Assembly: GCA_017848155.1 (NCBI GenBank)
Contig: JAGAKC010000410.1
Location: forward strand, 1 to 20,062
From: Oscillospiraceae bacterium
GTDB lineage: Bacteria > Bacillota > Clostridia > Oscillospirales > Ruminococcaceae
Direction: 5' to 3'
Length of the DNA: 20,062 bases
Every line of letters starts with the position of its first letter. Positions within the stretch are counted from its first letter, which is position 1. The notes beneath the pieces are model-generated. The model saw only the letters and a list, made by a program, of their open reading frames with translations. It was not told the DNA's origin and did not search any database. A program made the position numbers and the translations under genes. Positions 13,988 through 20,062 of this stretch are shown piece by piece.

Positions 13988-14212
13988 GGCAAAGGACGAA
14001 GCAAGACACGGCAAGGCATTTGAGGGACTTCTCAACAGATACTTCAAGTAAAGTCAAGCGATAAAGGCACATCTACGTCGTCAATGCCCATTCGGCAGGC
14101 ACAAAGCCTAGCCCGAATGGGCTTTTCCTTGTATCTGCACCTTTCTCGCCTGACTTGAATTACTGCGTTACAAGAGGGCATTTCTCAATTTGAGGAGTGT
14201 CCTCTTTTTGTT
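13988..14212 (+). repeat. Right direct repeat / attachment site (attR)
   Basis: It contains an orphan copy of the last 20 rubrerythrin codons and the stop codon (14049-14051), then the same terminator region. It still encodes the identical peptide with five silent changes. It has no start of its own and is not a gene. The long hairpin (14053-14154) and the terminator (14172-14209) are kept. Confidence 0.92.
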
Positions 14213-14242
14213 TTCGGGTCGGATTTGGCTTGTAAAGAACAT

Positions 14243-14295
14243 AAGCGGCAAACGTGCTCCCCTGCAAAGGTAATGCACAGCCTGCCGCTTTTTTT
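14243..14295 (+). terminator. Branched terminator-like hairpin right of the element
   Basis: AAGCGGCA (14243-14250) pairs with TGCCGCTT (14283-14290), followed by a run of T's, with an inner GTGC/GCAC stem. No + strand gene precedes it, so it may be a relic of a lost gene from an earlier insertion. Confidence 0.5.
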
Positions 14296-14407
14296 CGATT
14301 TCTGTTGTCTTTATCATGAAAGGAAGTGTTTGTCATTGTATCGAAAATTGTCAGAAAACCGTTTTCTGAAATCAAATGTGCTTTTGGTGAAGGCGCAGAC
14401 CACCCCA

Positions 14408-14428
14408 CACCGCAAATTCGTGTTGCGG
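14408..14428. other. Possible origin-of-transfer-like inverted repeat
   Basis: ACCGCAA and TTGCGGT are perfect 7-base arms around a 7-base loop, followed about 20 bases on by a C-rich GCAGCCCCCCGAC. An inverted repeat next to a short unpaired nick region is the usual layout of mobilisation origins. No relaxase gene is present here. The rest of the 14213-14457 gap has no supported gene. Confidence 0.3.
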
Positions 14429-14457
14429 TTTGGTTTTCCCGAAAGGCAGCCCCCCGA

Positions 14458-15318
14458 CTATCCGTTGAAATAGTCAATAACGAATTCCTTGAATCTACTA
14501 AATATATACTGAAAAGAAACATATACTGCACGCATAGCAGGAATTAATTCATCACAATTGTTATTAAATGAAATATAGTTTGTTTCATTAATTGAACATA
14601 TACATAATTCATCTATTGCAGAAATATTAAAATGAGTATAATGACATAATGATGGATATATAATATCTCTACTATTTTTATCATCATCAATTGTATCGAT
14701 GTCATTAAGCATTTGTTTAACAATCTTCGTAGCTGAATAATCTTTTCCTATCTTTTTAGACAAATAATTAATAGCTTTATTTATAATGTCAATTTCTTCT
14801 TCTGTAAAACTTGTATTGCTTTCAGAATATTGCGGAACATTAAAATATGATATTTCTTCTGAAAAGTATTTATTTAGATTATTACAAAATCTATTATAAT
14901 ATAAAATGTCAGCATCACCCCAATTATTAATAATATCCCTATCTTGTAGCATATCTTTATACACTAGATACTTGTAGAACTTGCTTACTTCCATACTGGA
15001 TTTATTACATTCGTTAATTAAATAGAATATTAATGAACATTCTTCGATAGCTGAACGAGCTAAAAGAATCATACCAACATTCTTACTATTTTGTTGTAAA
15101 AGTGCTATTTGTGATGATAATTCAGCCACATTTCCTAAATGTAACATAGAATATTTTATTTCTTCTTTATGACAATTATTAAATTGTTCACCATATTGCT
15201 TTATAAAGTCAAAAACATCAGAACACAACGAATCAATTTGTAAAGCAATGTCTTTTCTAATATTTAAAGATTGTTGTGCACGCTCTGCGATTATATTAAC
15301 TAATTGATTTTCATTCAT
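14458..15318 (-). CDS. DUF5677/AbiV-like helical protein, possible defence protein
   Basis: The 286-residue product is all-helical, soluble and AT-rich in its codons. The segment GMILLARSAIEECSLIFYLI (about residues 82-101) with its Arg-Ser-x-x-Glu pattern, and a later SLCHYTHFNISAIDEL with two histidines, resemble the helical families DUF5677 and AbiV, some of which are linked to phage abortive infection. The match is by pattern only, and the function is not established. The start codon overlaps the stop of the zinc-ribbon gene by 8 bases, with a GAGGAG inside that gene, so the two proteins are made together. It ends beside the origin-like inverted repeat. Composition is far below the core in GC, which suggests recent transfer. 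Confidence 0.6.
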   Translation of the reverse strand: MNENQLVNIIAERAQQSLNIRKDIALQIDSLCSDVFDFIKQYGEQFNNCHKEEIKYSMLHLGNVAELSSQIALLQQNSKNVGMILLARSAIEECSLIFYLINECNKSSMEVSKFYKYLVYKDMLQDRDIINNWGDADILYYNRFCNNLNKYFSEEISYFNVPQYSESNTSFTEEEIDIINKAINYLSKKIGKDYSATKIVKQMLNDIDTIDDDKNSRDIIYPSLCHYTHFNISAIDELCICSINETNYISFNNNCDELIPAMRAVYVSFQYIFSRFKEFVIDYFNG

Positions 15319-15748
15319 ATTTTTCTAACTCCTCTTGAACAGCAGAAATAAACTGATAATCATCATAACATTTCTCACAAAAATTAGTTCTTGCGATTGA
15401 AGATTTATTATCAATATCTGTATATGTTTTGTCACAGTGCGCACATTTATACTCTTTATCAGAAGTGTTTGACAAGGAAATTATTGCATATAAGACACCG
15501 ATAACACCAATTAATACTAATAATGCCACGACAGCGTATATCATATGTTCATACTTGCGAGATTTCTTTACTTGTTCTTTTTGAGTGTTGATTTTTTCTC
15601 TTACTTCGTTCAACTGTTCATCGTCATCGTCGAATTTTTGCACATAAGTAGTTATTTTCATCAAAGTTATATTACAATTGTCGCAATTAATAGCTTTTTG
15701 GGGATATTTTGTTTTGCACTGCGGACAAATTTTCTTAAAATTCTCCAT
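15311..15748 (-). CDS. Membrane protein with zinc ribbons on both sides of one helix
   Basis: The 145-residue protein starts with a zinc ribbon (Cys8-x2-Cys11 and Cys22-x2-Cys25), then an acidic and then basic linker predicted to be helical (DDDDEQLNEVREKINTQKEQ). One transmembrane helix follows at about residues 69-90, and then a second four-cysteine unit (CAHC at about 102 and CEKC at about 124). I do not recognise the family. It is the first gene of a two-gene operon under a consensus promoter and is coupled by overlap to the DUF5677/AbiV-like gene. An in-frame ATG at 15793 is rejected because the ATG at 15748 has GGAGG at a proper distance. It resembles in layout the two zinc-ribbon membrane proteins of the neighbouring element. 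Confidence 0.7.
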   Translation of the reverse strand: MENFKKICPQCKTKYPQKAINCDNCNITLMKITTYVQKFDDDDEQLNEVREKINTQKEQVKKSRKYEHMIYAVVALLVLIGVIGVLYAIISLSNTSDKEYKCAHCDKTYTDIDNKSSIARTNFCEKCYDDYQFISAVQEELEKYE

Positions 15749-15784
15749 ACTATAACCTCCGAAACAAATGATATTAATAATTAA

Positions 15785-15813
15785 ATTATACATAATAATG
15801 CACTTCTTGTCAA
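15785..15813 (-). promoter_or_regulatory. Perfect sigma-A promoter of the zinc-ribbon/DUF5677-like operon
   Basis: On the - strand TTGACA (plus-strand 15808-15813) and TATAAT (plus-strand 15785-15790) are separated by exactly 17 bases. Transcription would start near 15778 and give a leader of about 30 bases to the ATG at 15748. Confidence 0.9.
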
Positions 15814-15890
15814 TGTTGCAATTATTTCAAATCAAACATTTAACACATTATAATAAATTATATCAATGTTAAATATCCAATCGAAATATA

Positions 15891-15923
15891 AAAAGCACGC
15901 AGCTCATCGCTGCGTGCTTTTTA
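15891..15923 (-). terminator. Terminator of the large lipoprotein gene
   Basis: Perfect 13-base arms (15891-15903 and 15909-15921) enclose a 5-base loop, with A and T runs on the two sides. It lies 25 bases past the stop of the lipoprotein gene and may mark where the core chromosome resumes after the accessory DNA. Confidence 0.93.
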
Positions 15924-15947
15924 TATATTCTATATGTTGCAGATCGC

Positions 15948-18320
15948 TCATGGAATGATGCATCCGCCCCATTCGACAACTGTGAATCCGTTCCTTTCAG
16001 CGGCTGCTTCAAGCTGCTGCGGAGCGATTGAGGTAAAGACATCGCAGGGGGTGATGCTCATATACACTCTGATGACAGTATCGGGACAGGGGGAGATGTC
16101 CAGTATTGCGTTATCTGTGTAGTCCTCAGCGTGGAAGCGGATAATGTTATAGGGGGAGCTTTCCAGATGCGGCAGCCAGAATTCCAGAAGATCAGCTGCT
16201 TCGCTGTCGGAAAGTCCGAGATAAGCGAGCTTTTCTTTCAGGAAGCTCTCGCTGTCTGTGCCCTTGATGCAGAAGCCCTTGTCAGTATCAAGAGTATAAG
16301 CCTTTCTGCCCTCCCAGAAAAGATAGGGATATTCATTACCGTCAGCTGTAATGAGCTTTCCGTCAGGATAAGCGGTGACATTCCATCCATCTCCGTATAC
16401 AGGGTCGGTAAGTATGAGCGAGCCGTTGTAGTCGAGCTTTACCGATACCTCGGTAACATCCTCGGGATACAGGTAGATGACAGGCTTGTAGTCAACTCCT
16501 GGTTCAAGCTGAAAATCACTTATCGTGATGTTTACAGGAATAACGCGGTATTCGTATTCTCCCAGCATGTACATGGGAGCGTATTCTACTTCGATGTTGT
16601 CACCGATGCAGAAGTCGCCGTAATCTGTAGGATCACATACAACTGTATAAACATCGGGATAAGGCCATGCAAGACTGCATACAAAGCCTTCGTCTGTGAT
16701 CTCGTTGATGGTAAGCGTCAGCGATCCACTCTCGCTATCTATCAGCGGAACGGGTTCAACAGTAATCTCACTGCTTGTAGTGCTCGATGAAGATATGATG
16801 GATACAGGGATAACAGTGAAGCTGTATTCGTCATTTTTGTACATCGGAGCAAACTCGACTTCAATAGTATCACCTGTGGAAAAGCTGTACTCGGAGGTGT
16901 CGCAGGCTATTTCGTATACAGCAGGGTAGGGGTGAGTAAGGCTGCAGATATACTTATCAGGTTGTACCTCGTTGATAATGAATTTCAGTGCGCCGCTTTC
17001 CATCTCGATCACAAGCTCATTTTCGGCGTCGATCTCCTTTATCTCAAAGGCCTGCATAAGAGTAACTCCGTCGCATATATGCTTTACTACTCTGTACGTG
17101 CCTGCTTCAAGAGGCTCTGCATAGGATGCGTCACGGAGAGAAACTGTGATGCTGTTTTCGGGATAGCTGCTGCTGATGGTATAGCCGAGAGAAACAAATG
17201 CCGCATTCTCCGCAAAACGTACATCGTTCCACTCTCCGTTATCGTCAAGGCGCTGAAGCATATAGTCACAGCCGAACATATATTCATGTTCGGTATTTGT
17301 TCCGACATATGTGAAGTTCAGCGTGAAAGCTTCCGTATCAGTGGTGATGTCGCCGTCGTGTGCTATCTCCATGATAACATCTGTATCTGTCAGCGGAATA
17401 TACTCGGTCTCTGTGGTTTCCTGCGTTTCGGGGTCTTCGGCAGGAGGTTCGGCGTCTGTCAGCACAAACTCACAGAACAGGTCACGGGGTGTGGTGACAC
17501 CTATTCCCACACGGTATCTTCCTGCTGTAAGCGGCTGGGCATAGGTGCTGTCTGACAGCGATACGGTCAGCGTGTTGTGAGGCGATTCGGGACTTACGAT
17601 ATGGGCAAGGAGGTAGAAGAATACATCCTCCGCAAAGGGGATATGCACCCATTCGCTGCTGTTTTCGTCAAAGCGTTCGAGGGAGTAGCTTGAACCATAG
17701 CTGTACTCTCCGCTGTCGCCGGTGTATGTGAGGCTCAGCATAATGCTGTCAGTGCCGAGAGAAACTGTATCTCCGCCGTCAACGGTCACGGTTACAGGTA
17801 TCTCTGTAGCCACGGACTGTCCCTCCTCGAATATCTCGAATTCTGCTGAAATATCCTGTGTGGCGGAGGGTACTTCGCTGTATTCGGTGACCTCTCTTGT
17901 CACTCTGTATCTGCCAGCCGGGAGAGGCTCTTTGTACGCTGTGCTGTCAAGCGGTACGCTGAATACGAGAGAGGGCGCATCGGCGCTTATCGTATATGCC
18001 AGTGCATCAAAAGCCACATTGTCTGCAAAGGGCACGACCGTCCAGCTGCCTTCCCCGGTCTGTCTTTCAAGAACGAAGCGTTCGCTCGTGATATAGGAGC
18101 GGTCGCTGTCGGTGGAGCTATATCTGATATTTATGCTGCCTGTTCCTGCTATAACTGATGAAACTTCGGCTTCGGCAAGCACCGATGCGGTATCTTCCGC
18201 TTTGGGTGCAGCTGCTGCATTGCCGCCTGACGGTGTCACTTCTTTTGAAGCACATCCGCTCATTCCTAACGCCGATATAGCGCACAGTGTCGCAAGAAGT
18301 CTTTTAGTAATGCTTGTCAT
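15948..18320 (-). CDS. Large surface lipoprotein: three Ig-like repeats, two short repeats, KPVIYLYP C-terminal domain
   Basis: The 790-residue protein has a lipoprotein signal (MTSITKRLLATLCAISAL, then GMSGC with Cys23) and so should be anchored outside the cell. Three repeats of about 100 residues follow. Each has a FxLER or YxLQR strand, a W..V(P)FA(D/E) element, an (A)Y-x-(I/V)S segment and a closing PL.AG.YRV strand, like the Ig-like bacterial domains. Two repeats of about 65 residues come next, each with CSL..PYP..Y...CD and E(V)E(F/Y)APMY. The last 200 residues start with KPVIYLYP and include DGWNVTAYPDGKLI and YLFWEG, a conserved region of gut and rumen Firmicute surface proteins with no established function. 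The ATG at 18320 follows AAAGGA. It is divergent from terD. Confidence 0.88.
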   Translation of the reverse strand: MTSITKRLLATLCAISALGMSGCASKEVTPSGGNAAAAPKAEDTASVLAEAEVSSVIAGTGSINIRYSSTDSDRSYITSERFVLERQTGEGSWTVVPFADNVAFDALAYTISADAPSLVFSVPLDSTAYKEPLPAGRYRVTREVTEYSEVPSATQDISAEFEIFEEGQSVATEIPVTVTVDGGDTVSLGTDSIMLSLTYTGDSGEYSYGSSYSLERFDENSSEWVHIPFAEDVFFYLLAHIVSPESPHNTLTVSLSDSTYAQPLTAGRYRVGIGVTTPRDLFCEFVLTDAEPPAEDPETQETTETEYIPLTDTDVIMEIAHDGDITTDTEAFTLNFTYVGTNTEHEYMFGCDYMLQRLDDNGEWNDVRFAENAAFVSLGYTISSSYPENSITVSLRDASYAEPLEAGTYRVVKHICDGVTLMQAFEIKEIDAENELVIEMESGALKFIINEVQPDKYICSLTHPYPAVYEIACDTSEYSFSTGDTIEVEFAPMYKNDEYSFTVIPVSIISSSSTTSSEITVEPVPLIDSESGSLTLTINEITDEGFVCSLAWPYPDVYTVVCDPTDYGDFCIGDNIEVEYAPMYMLGEYEYRVIPVNITISDFQLEPGVDYKPVIYLYPEDVTEVSVKLDYNGSLILTDPVYGDGWNVTAYPDGKLITADGNEYPYLFWEGRKAYTLDTDKGFCIKGTDSESFLKEKLAYLGLSDSEAADLLEFWLPHLESSPYNIIRFHAEDYTDNAILDISPCPDTVIRVYMSITPCDVFTSIAPQQLEAAAERNGFTVVEWGGCIIP

Positions 18321-18408
18321 AGTATCATTCCTTTCGTAGTGCGTCAACATTTTCTGCATATAAAACGGAATATCCTGCCAAAAGGTTGCGCTTGTATGTC
18401 ATGAGTAA

Positions 18409-18437
18409 ATGATACCATAATTGTATCGTTTTTGCAA
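18409..18437 (-). promoter_or_regulatory. Predicted promoter of the lipoprotein gene
   Basis: On the - strand TTGCAA (plus-strand 18432-18437) and TATCAT (plus-strand 18409-18414) are 17 bases apart. The -35 region, CACTTGCAA, is the same 9 bases as in the divergent terD promoter. Confidence 0.6.
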
Positions 18438-18495
18438 GTGAATCGATGCTATCTGTGTTTTTTCTCTGAAAAAATTTTTTTCGCCAAAAAAGCAC

Positions 18496-18524
18496 TTGCA
18501 AATATCTGGGCAAAGTGGTAATAT
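18496..18524 (+). promoter_or_regulatory. Predicted promoter of terD
   Basis: TTGCAA (18496-18501), a 17-base spacer and a weak TAATAT (18519-18524) precede the gene by about 65 bases. CACTTGCAA is shared with the divergent lipoprotein promoter, which might indicate common control. The -10 box is poor, so confidence is limited. Confidence 0.45.
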
Positions 18525-18587
18525 ATAAGTAGCATTTAAACATAAAATGTTAAAATAATTTCATAAACGATTCAGGAGGACGAGAAA

Positions 18588-19166
18588 ATGGCAGTAAATC
18601 TTACTAAGGGTCAGAAGGTGGATCTTACAAAGGGCAATCCCGGACTTACAAATCTTATGATAGGTCTTGGCTGGGATACCAATAAGTATGACGGCGGCTC
18701 TGCTTTCGACCTGGATACCTGTGTGTTCATGCTTGGCGAGGACGGCAAGGTGACAACTGAAAATGATTTCATCTTCTACGGAAATCTCCAGCATGCTTCG
18801 GGTGCTGTACAGCATATGGGCGACAATCTTACAGGCGAGGGCGACGGCGACGATGAGCAGATCAACATCGACCTTTCCAAGGTGCCTGCAAACATCACGA
18901 AGATGGACTTTACCGCTACGATATATGATGCGGATACAAGAAACCAGAACTTCGGTCAGGTGAGCAATGCATACATCCGTGTCGTTGACGCTTCCACAGG
19001 TACAGAGCTTATCCGTTACGACCTTGGCGAGGACTTTTCCATTGAAACCGCCATCGTTGTCGGCGAGATATATCGTCACAACGGCGAGTGGAAGTTCAAT
19101 GCCATCGGCGGCGGCTTCTCGGGCGGACTTTCCGCACTGTGCCAGAATTACGGCATCAATGCCTGA
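18588..19166 (+). CDS. terD: TerD-family stress/tellurium-resistance protein
   Basis: The 192-residue protein is a full-length TerD domain, a calcium-binding beta-sandwich found in tellurite-resistance and general stress operons. It opens with [20 protein letters not shown]. It carries the acidic [16 protein letters not shown] segment and [18 protein letters not shown], which supply metal ligands in this family, and closes with [20 protein letters not shown], the conserved C-terminal strand pair. The start has an AGGAGG Shine-Dalgarno site. It is followed by a terminator-like hairpin and then by a C-C bond lyase gene, the partner seen in the biosynthetic ter modules of Firmicutes. The chemistry of those modules is still unresolved. 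Other ter genes probably lie beyond the window. Confidence 0.95.
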   Translation: MAVNLTKGQKVDLTKGNPGLTNLMIGLGWDTNKYDGGSAFDLDTCVFMLGEDGKVTTENDFIFYGNLQHASGAVQHMGDNLTGEGDGDDEQINIDLSKVPANITKMDFTATIYDADTRNQNFGQVSNAYIRVVDASTGTELIRYDLGEDFSIETAIVVGEIYRHNGEWKFNAIGGGFSGGLSALCQNYGINA

Positions 19167-19200
19167 TAACTCTGATATAGCTTAGTAAATTGTATACAGG

Positions 19201-19242
19201 GCGGGGAATTTCGCCGTAAGGAATTTCCCGCTTTGTTTTTTG
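19201..19242 (+). terminator. Terminator or attenuator between terD and the lyase gene
   Basis: GCGGGGAATTTC pairs with GAATTTCCCGC around a GCCGTAAG loop and leads into CTTTGTTTTTTG. It follows terD by 34 bases and precedes the lyase ATG by about 15, so read-through would set the level of downstream ter genes unless there is another promoter. Confidence 0.8.
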
Positions 19243-19256
19243 AGGTATAATATCAA

Positions 19257-20062
19257 ATGTCATCAACCACTTCAACCCCTTCAACCACATCAACGTTTTC
19301 AGTTCAGGAAATGCTGCCGTACAAAGTCGGAGCGCTGCTGTATTCACCTGCAATAAATACAGCCGTTGCGGACAAGCTTGCGGCGGAAGCATACCCCTGC
19401 CTTACGTCCATGGCATTCTGTCTTGAGGATTCGATAATGGACTGCGCACTTTCGCAGGCAGAGGAGAGCCTTCTTTCGACGCTGACGGATATTGAAAAAA
19501 AGGTGCCGTCAGAAAAACGGCCGCTCATGTTCGTCCGTGTCAGGACTCCCAGCCATCTGAGGCATATGCATGAGCTTCTGGGAGAAAAGGAGGGGCTGCT
19601 TACAGGCTACATCCTGCCGAAGTTTGATTCATCAAACGGCGGAGATTACGCGGAGATAATAACCGATCTTAACAGAGGACGCAATGAAAAGCTGTATTTC
19701 ATGCCGATAATCGAGAGCCGCCTTGCAGCGCAGGGACTCCATCGTCTTGAGGAGCTTCACAGGATACGCAGCCTTCTTTCAACTGTACAGCCGTACATTC
19801 TCAATGTACGTGTGGGAGGTACTGATTTCAGCAGCATTTTCGGTATGCGCCGTCCCGTAGACCGTACGATATACGATCTTGGAGTTATTCGTGATATACT
19901 TGTGGACATCAGCAGTGTATTCTCTGCGGATTACGTGGTGTCAGGACCTGTGTGGGAGTATTTTGACAGCGACGGTATGCGTGGAGCGTGGTCAGACGGT
20001 CTTGAAAACGAGCTTTGTGAGGACAGGCTCAACGGGTTTACGGGAAAGACCGCTATACACCC
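19257..20062 (+). CDS. HpcH/HpaI-like C-C bond lyase of ter clusters, 5' part (3' end outside window)
   Basis: The frame from ATG at 19257 stays open to the end of the window, giving 268 residues. It resembles the TIM-barrel citrate lyase beta/HpcH-HpaI aldolase group, in the form that accompanies TerD (C-C_Bond_Lyase). Visible landmarks are KVGALLYSPAINT near the start, SMAFCLEDSI, PLMFVRVRTPSHL, TGYILPKFDSSNG, LYFMPIIES and YILNVRVGGTDFSSIFGMRR, which together supply the acidic metal ligands and arginines expected of the fold. It would cleave or form a carbon-carbon bond in a small metabolite whose identity is unknown. The ATG is weakly supported by GAGG 10 bases upstream. The first 14 residues are Ser/Thr-rich and encoded by a 9-base tandem repeat, so the mature N-terminus may vary among strains. 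Confidence 0.85.
   Translation, partial: MSSTTSTPSTTSTFSVQEMLPYKVGALLYSPAINTAVADKLAAEAYPCLTSMAFCLEDSIMDCALSQAEESLLSTLTDIEKKVPSEKRPLMFVRVRTPSHLRHMHELLGEKEGLLTGYILPKFDSSNGGDYAEIITDLNRGRNEKLYFMPIIESRLAAQGLHRLEELHRIRSLLSTVQPYILNVRVGGTDFSSIFGMRRPVDRTIYDLGVIRDILVDISSVFSADYVVSGPVWEYFDSDGMRGAWSDGLENELCEDRLNGFTGKTAIH

Larger units (their letters stand above)
7591..14212. mobile_element. Integrative element of about 6.4 kb inserted at the 3' end of the rubrerythrin gene
   Basis: Two 224/225-bp direct repeats (7591-7814 and 13988-14212) enclose a block whose genes do not fit the surrounding core: tyrosine integrase, serine resolvase, HTH proteins, a replication-type winged-helix protein and zinc-ribbon membrane proteins. 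The repeat-to-repeat distance gives an excised circle of about 6,397 bp. Insertion keeps the rubrerythrin reading frame complete because the element carries its own copy of the last codons. I see no relaxase, coupling protein, phage structural or packaging gene, so it is either a small mobilisable/cryptic element or a satellite that relies on another element. Which bases form the crossover cannot be read from one sequence. Confidence 0.88.

Noticed and set aside
13997..14051. A second, truncated rubrerythrin gene
   Set aside because: Only the last 20 codons are present with no start; it is the attachment-site copy, not a decayed gene.
7591..14212. Phage satellite or prophage
   Set aside because: No terminase, capsid, tail, packaging or holin/lysin gene is visible; only the integrase, resolvase and replication-type gene would fit.
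14160..14531. - strand open frame of 123 codons spanning the right end of the attachment repeat
   Set aside because: It runs across a terminator hairpin and overlaps the end of the 286-aa gene; no ribosome binding site or recognisable motif.
16131..17555. Two + strand open frames (219 and 207 codons) opposite the large lipoprotein
   Set aside because: They lie fully inside a well-supported - strand gene with repeats and a signal peptide, and lack ribosome binding sites.

Overview
The window looks like a chromosomal segment of an anaerobic Gram-positive of the Oscillospiraceae, most like Ruminococcus. This is inferred from moderate GC, strong Shine-Dalgarno sites, a reverse rubrerythrin, a lipoprotein with the KPVIYLYP-type C-terminal region and a TerD/C-C-bond-lyase gene pair. 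No rRNA or tRNA gene is present to settle the taxonomy.

Left core (1-7654). A + strand lysine/diaminopimelate operon starts outside the window: dapA (3' part), dapB, a free-standing aspartokinase-like ACT-domain protein and an MscS channel, closed by a strong terminator. Three leftward units follow: an ApbE-type FMN transferase lipoprotein, an NSS-family Na+-coupled transporter and a membrane GGDEF protein. Then comes a rightward reverse rubrerythrin gene with a perfect sigma-A promoter and a 7-1-7 palindrome of the Fur/PerR type over its start of transcription.

Mobile element (7591-14212). A ~6.4 kb integrative element is inserted at the 3' end of the rubrerythrin gene. It is bounded by 224/225-bp direct repeats, each holding the last 20 rubrerythrin codons and the downstream terminator region. 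Inside are a serine resolvase, two membrane-anchored zinc-ribbon proteins, a small HTH protein and a 67-aa protein on the - strand; a two-gene + strand unit with a winged-helix, replication-type protein behind three near-identical promoter-like repeats; and a tyrosine integrase at the right end. GTGTCC motifs cluster near both ends and resemble integrase arm sites. A hairpin repeat sits in three successive intercistronic gaps of the - strand genes. I saw no relaxase, capsid or secretion gene.

Second accessory patch (14213-15890). An AT-rich insert holds an overlapping two-gene operon (a third zinc-ribbon membrane protein and a DUF5677/AbiV-like protein) behind a perfect consensus promoter. 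An inverted repeat resembling a conjugation origin sits just past its end. This may be the remains of another mobile unit at the same site.

Right core (15891-20062). A large surface lipoprotein (three Ig-like repeats, two shorter repeats, KPVIYLYP domain) is read leftward. Divergently, terD is followed by a C-C bond lyase gene that runs off the window; this is the start of a tellurite/stress-type ter cluster.
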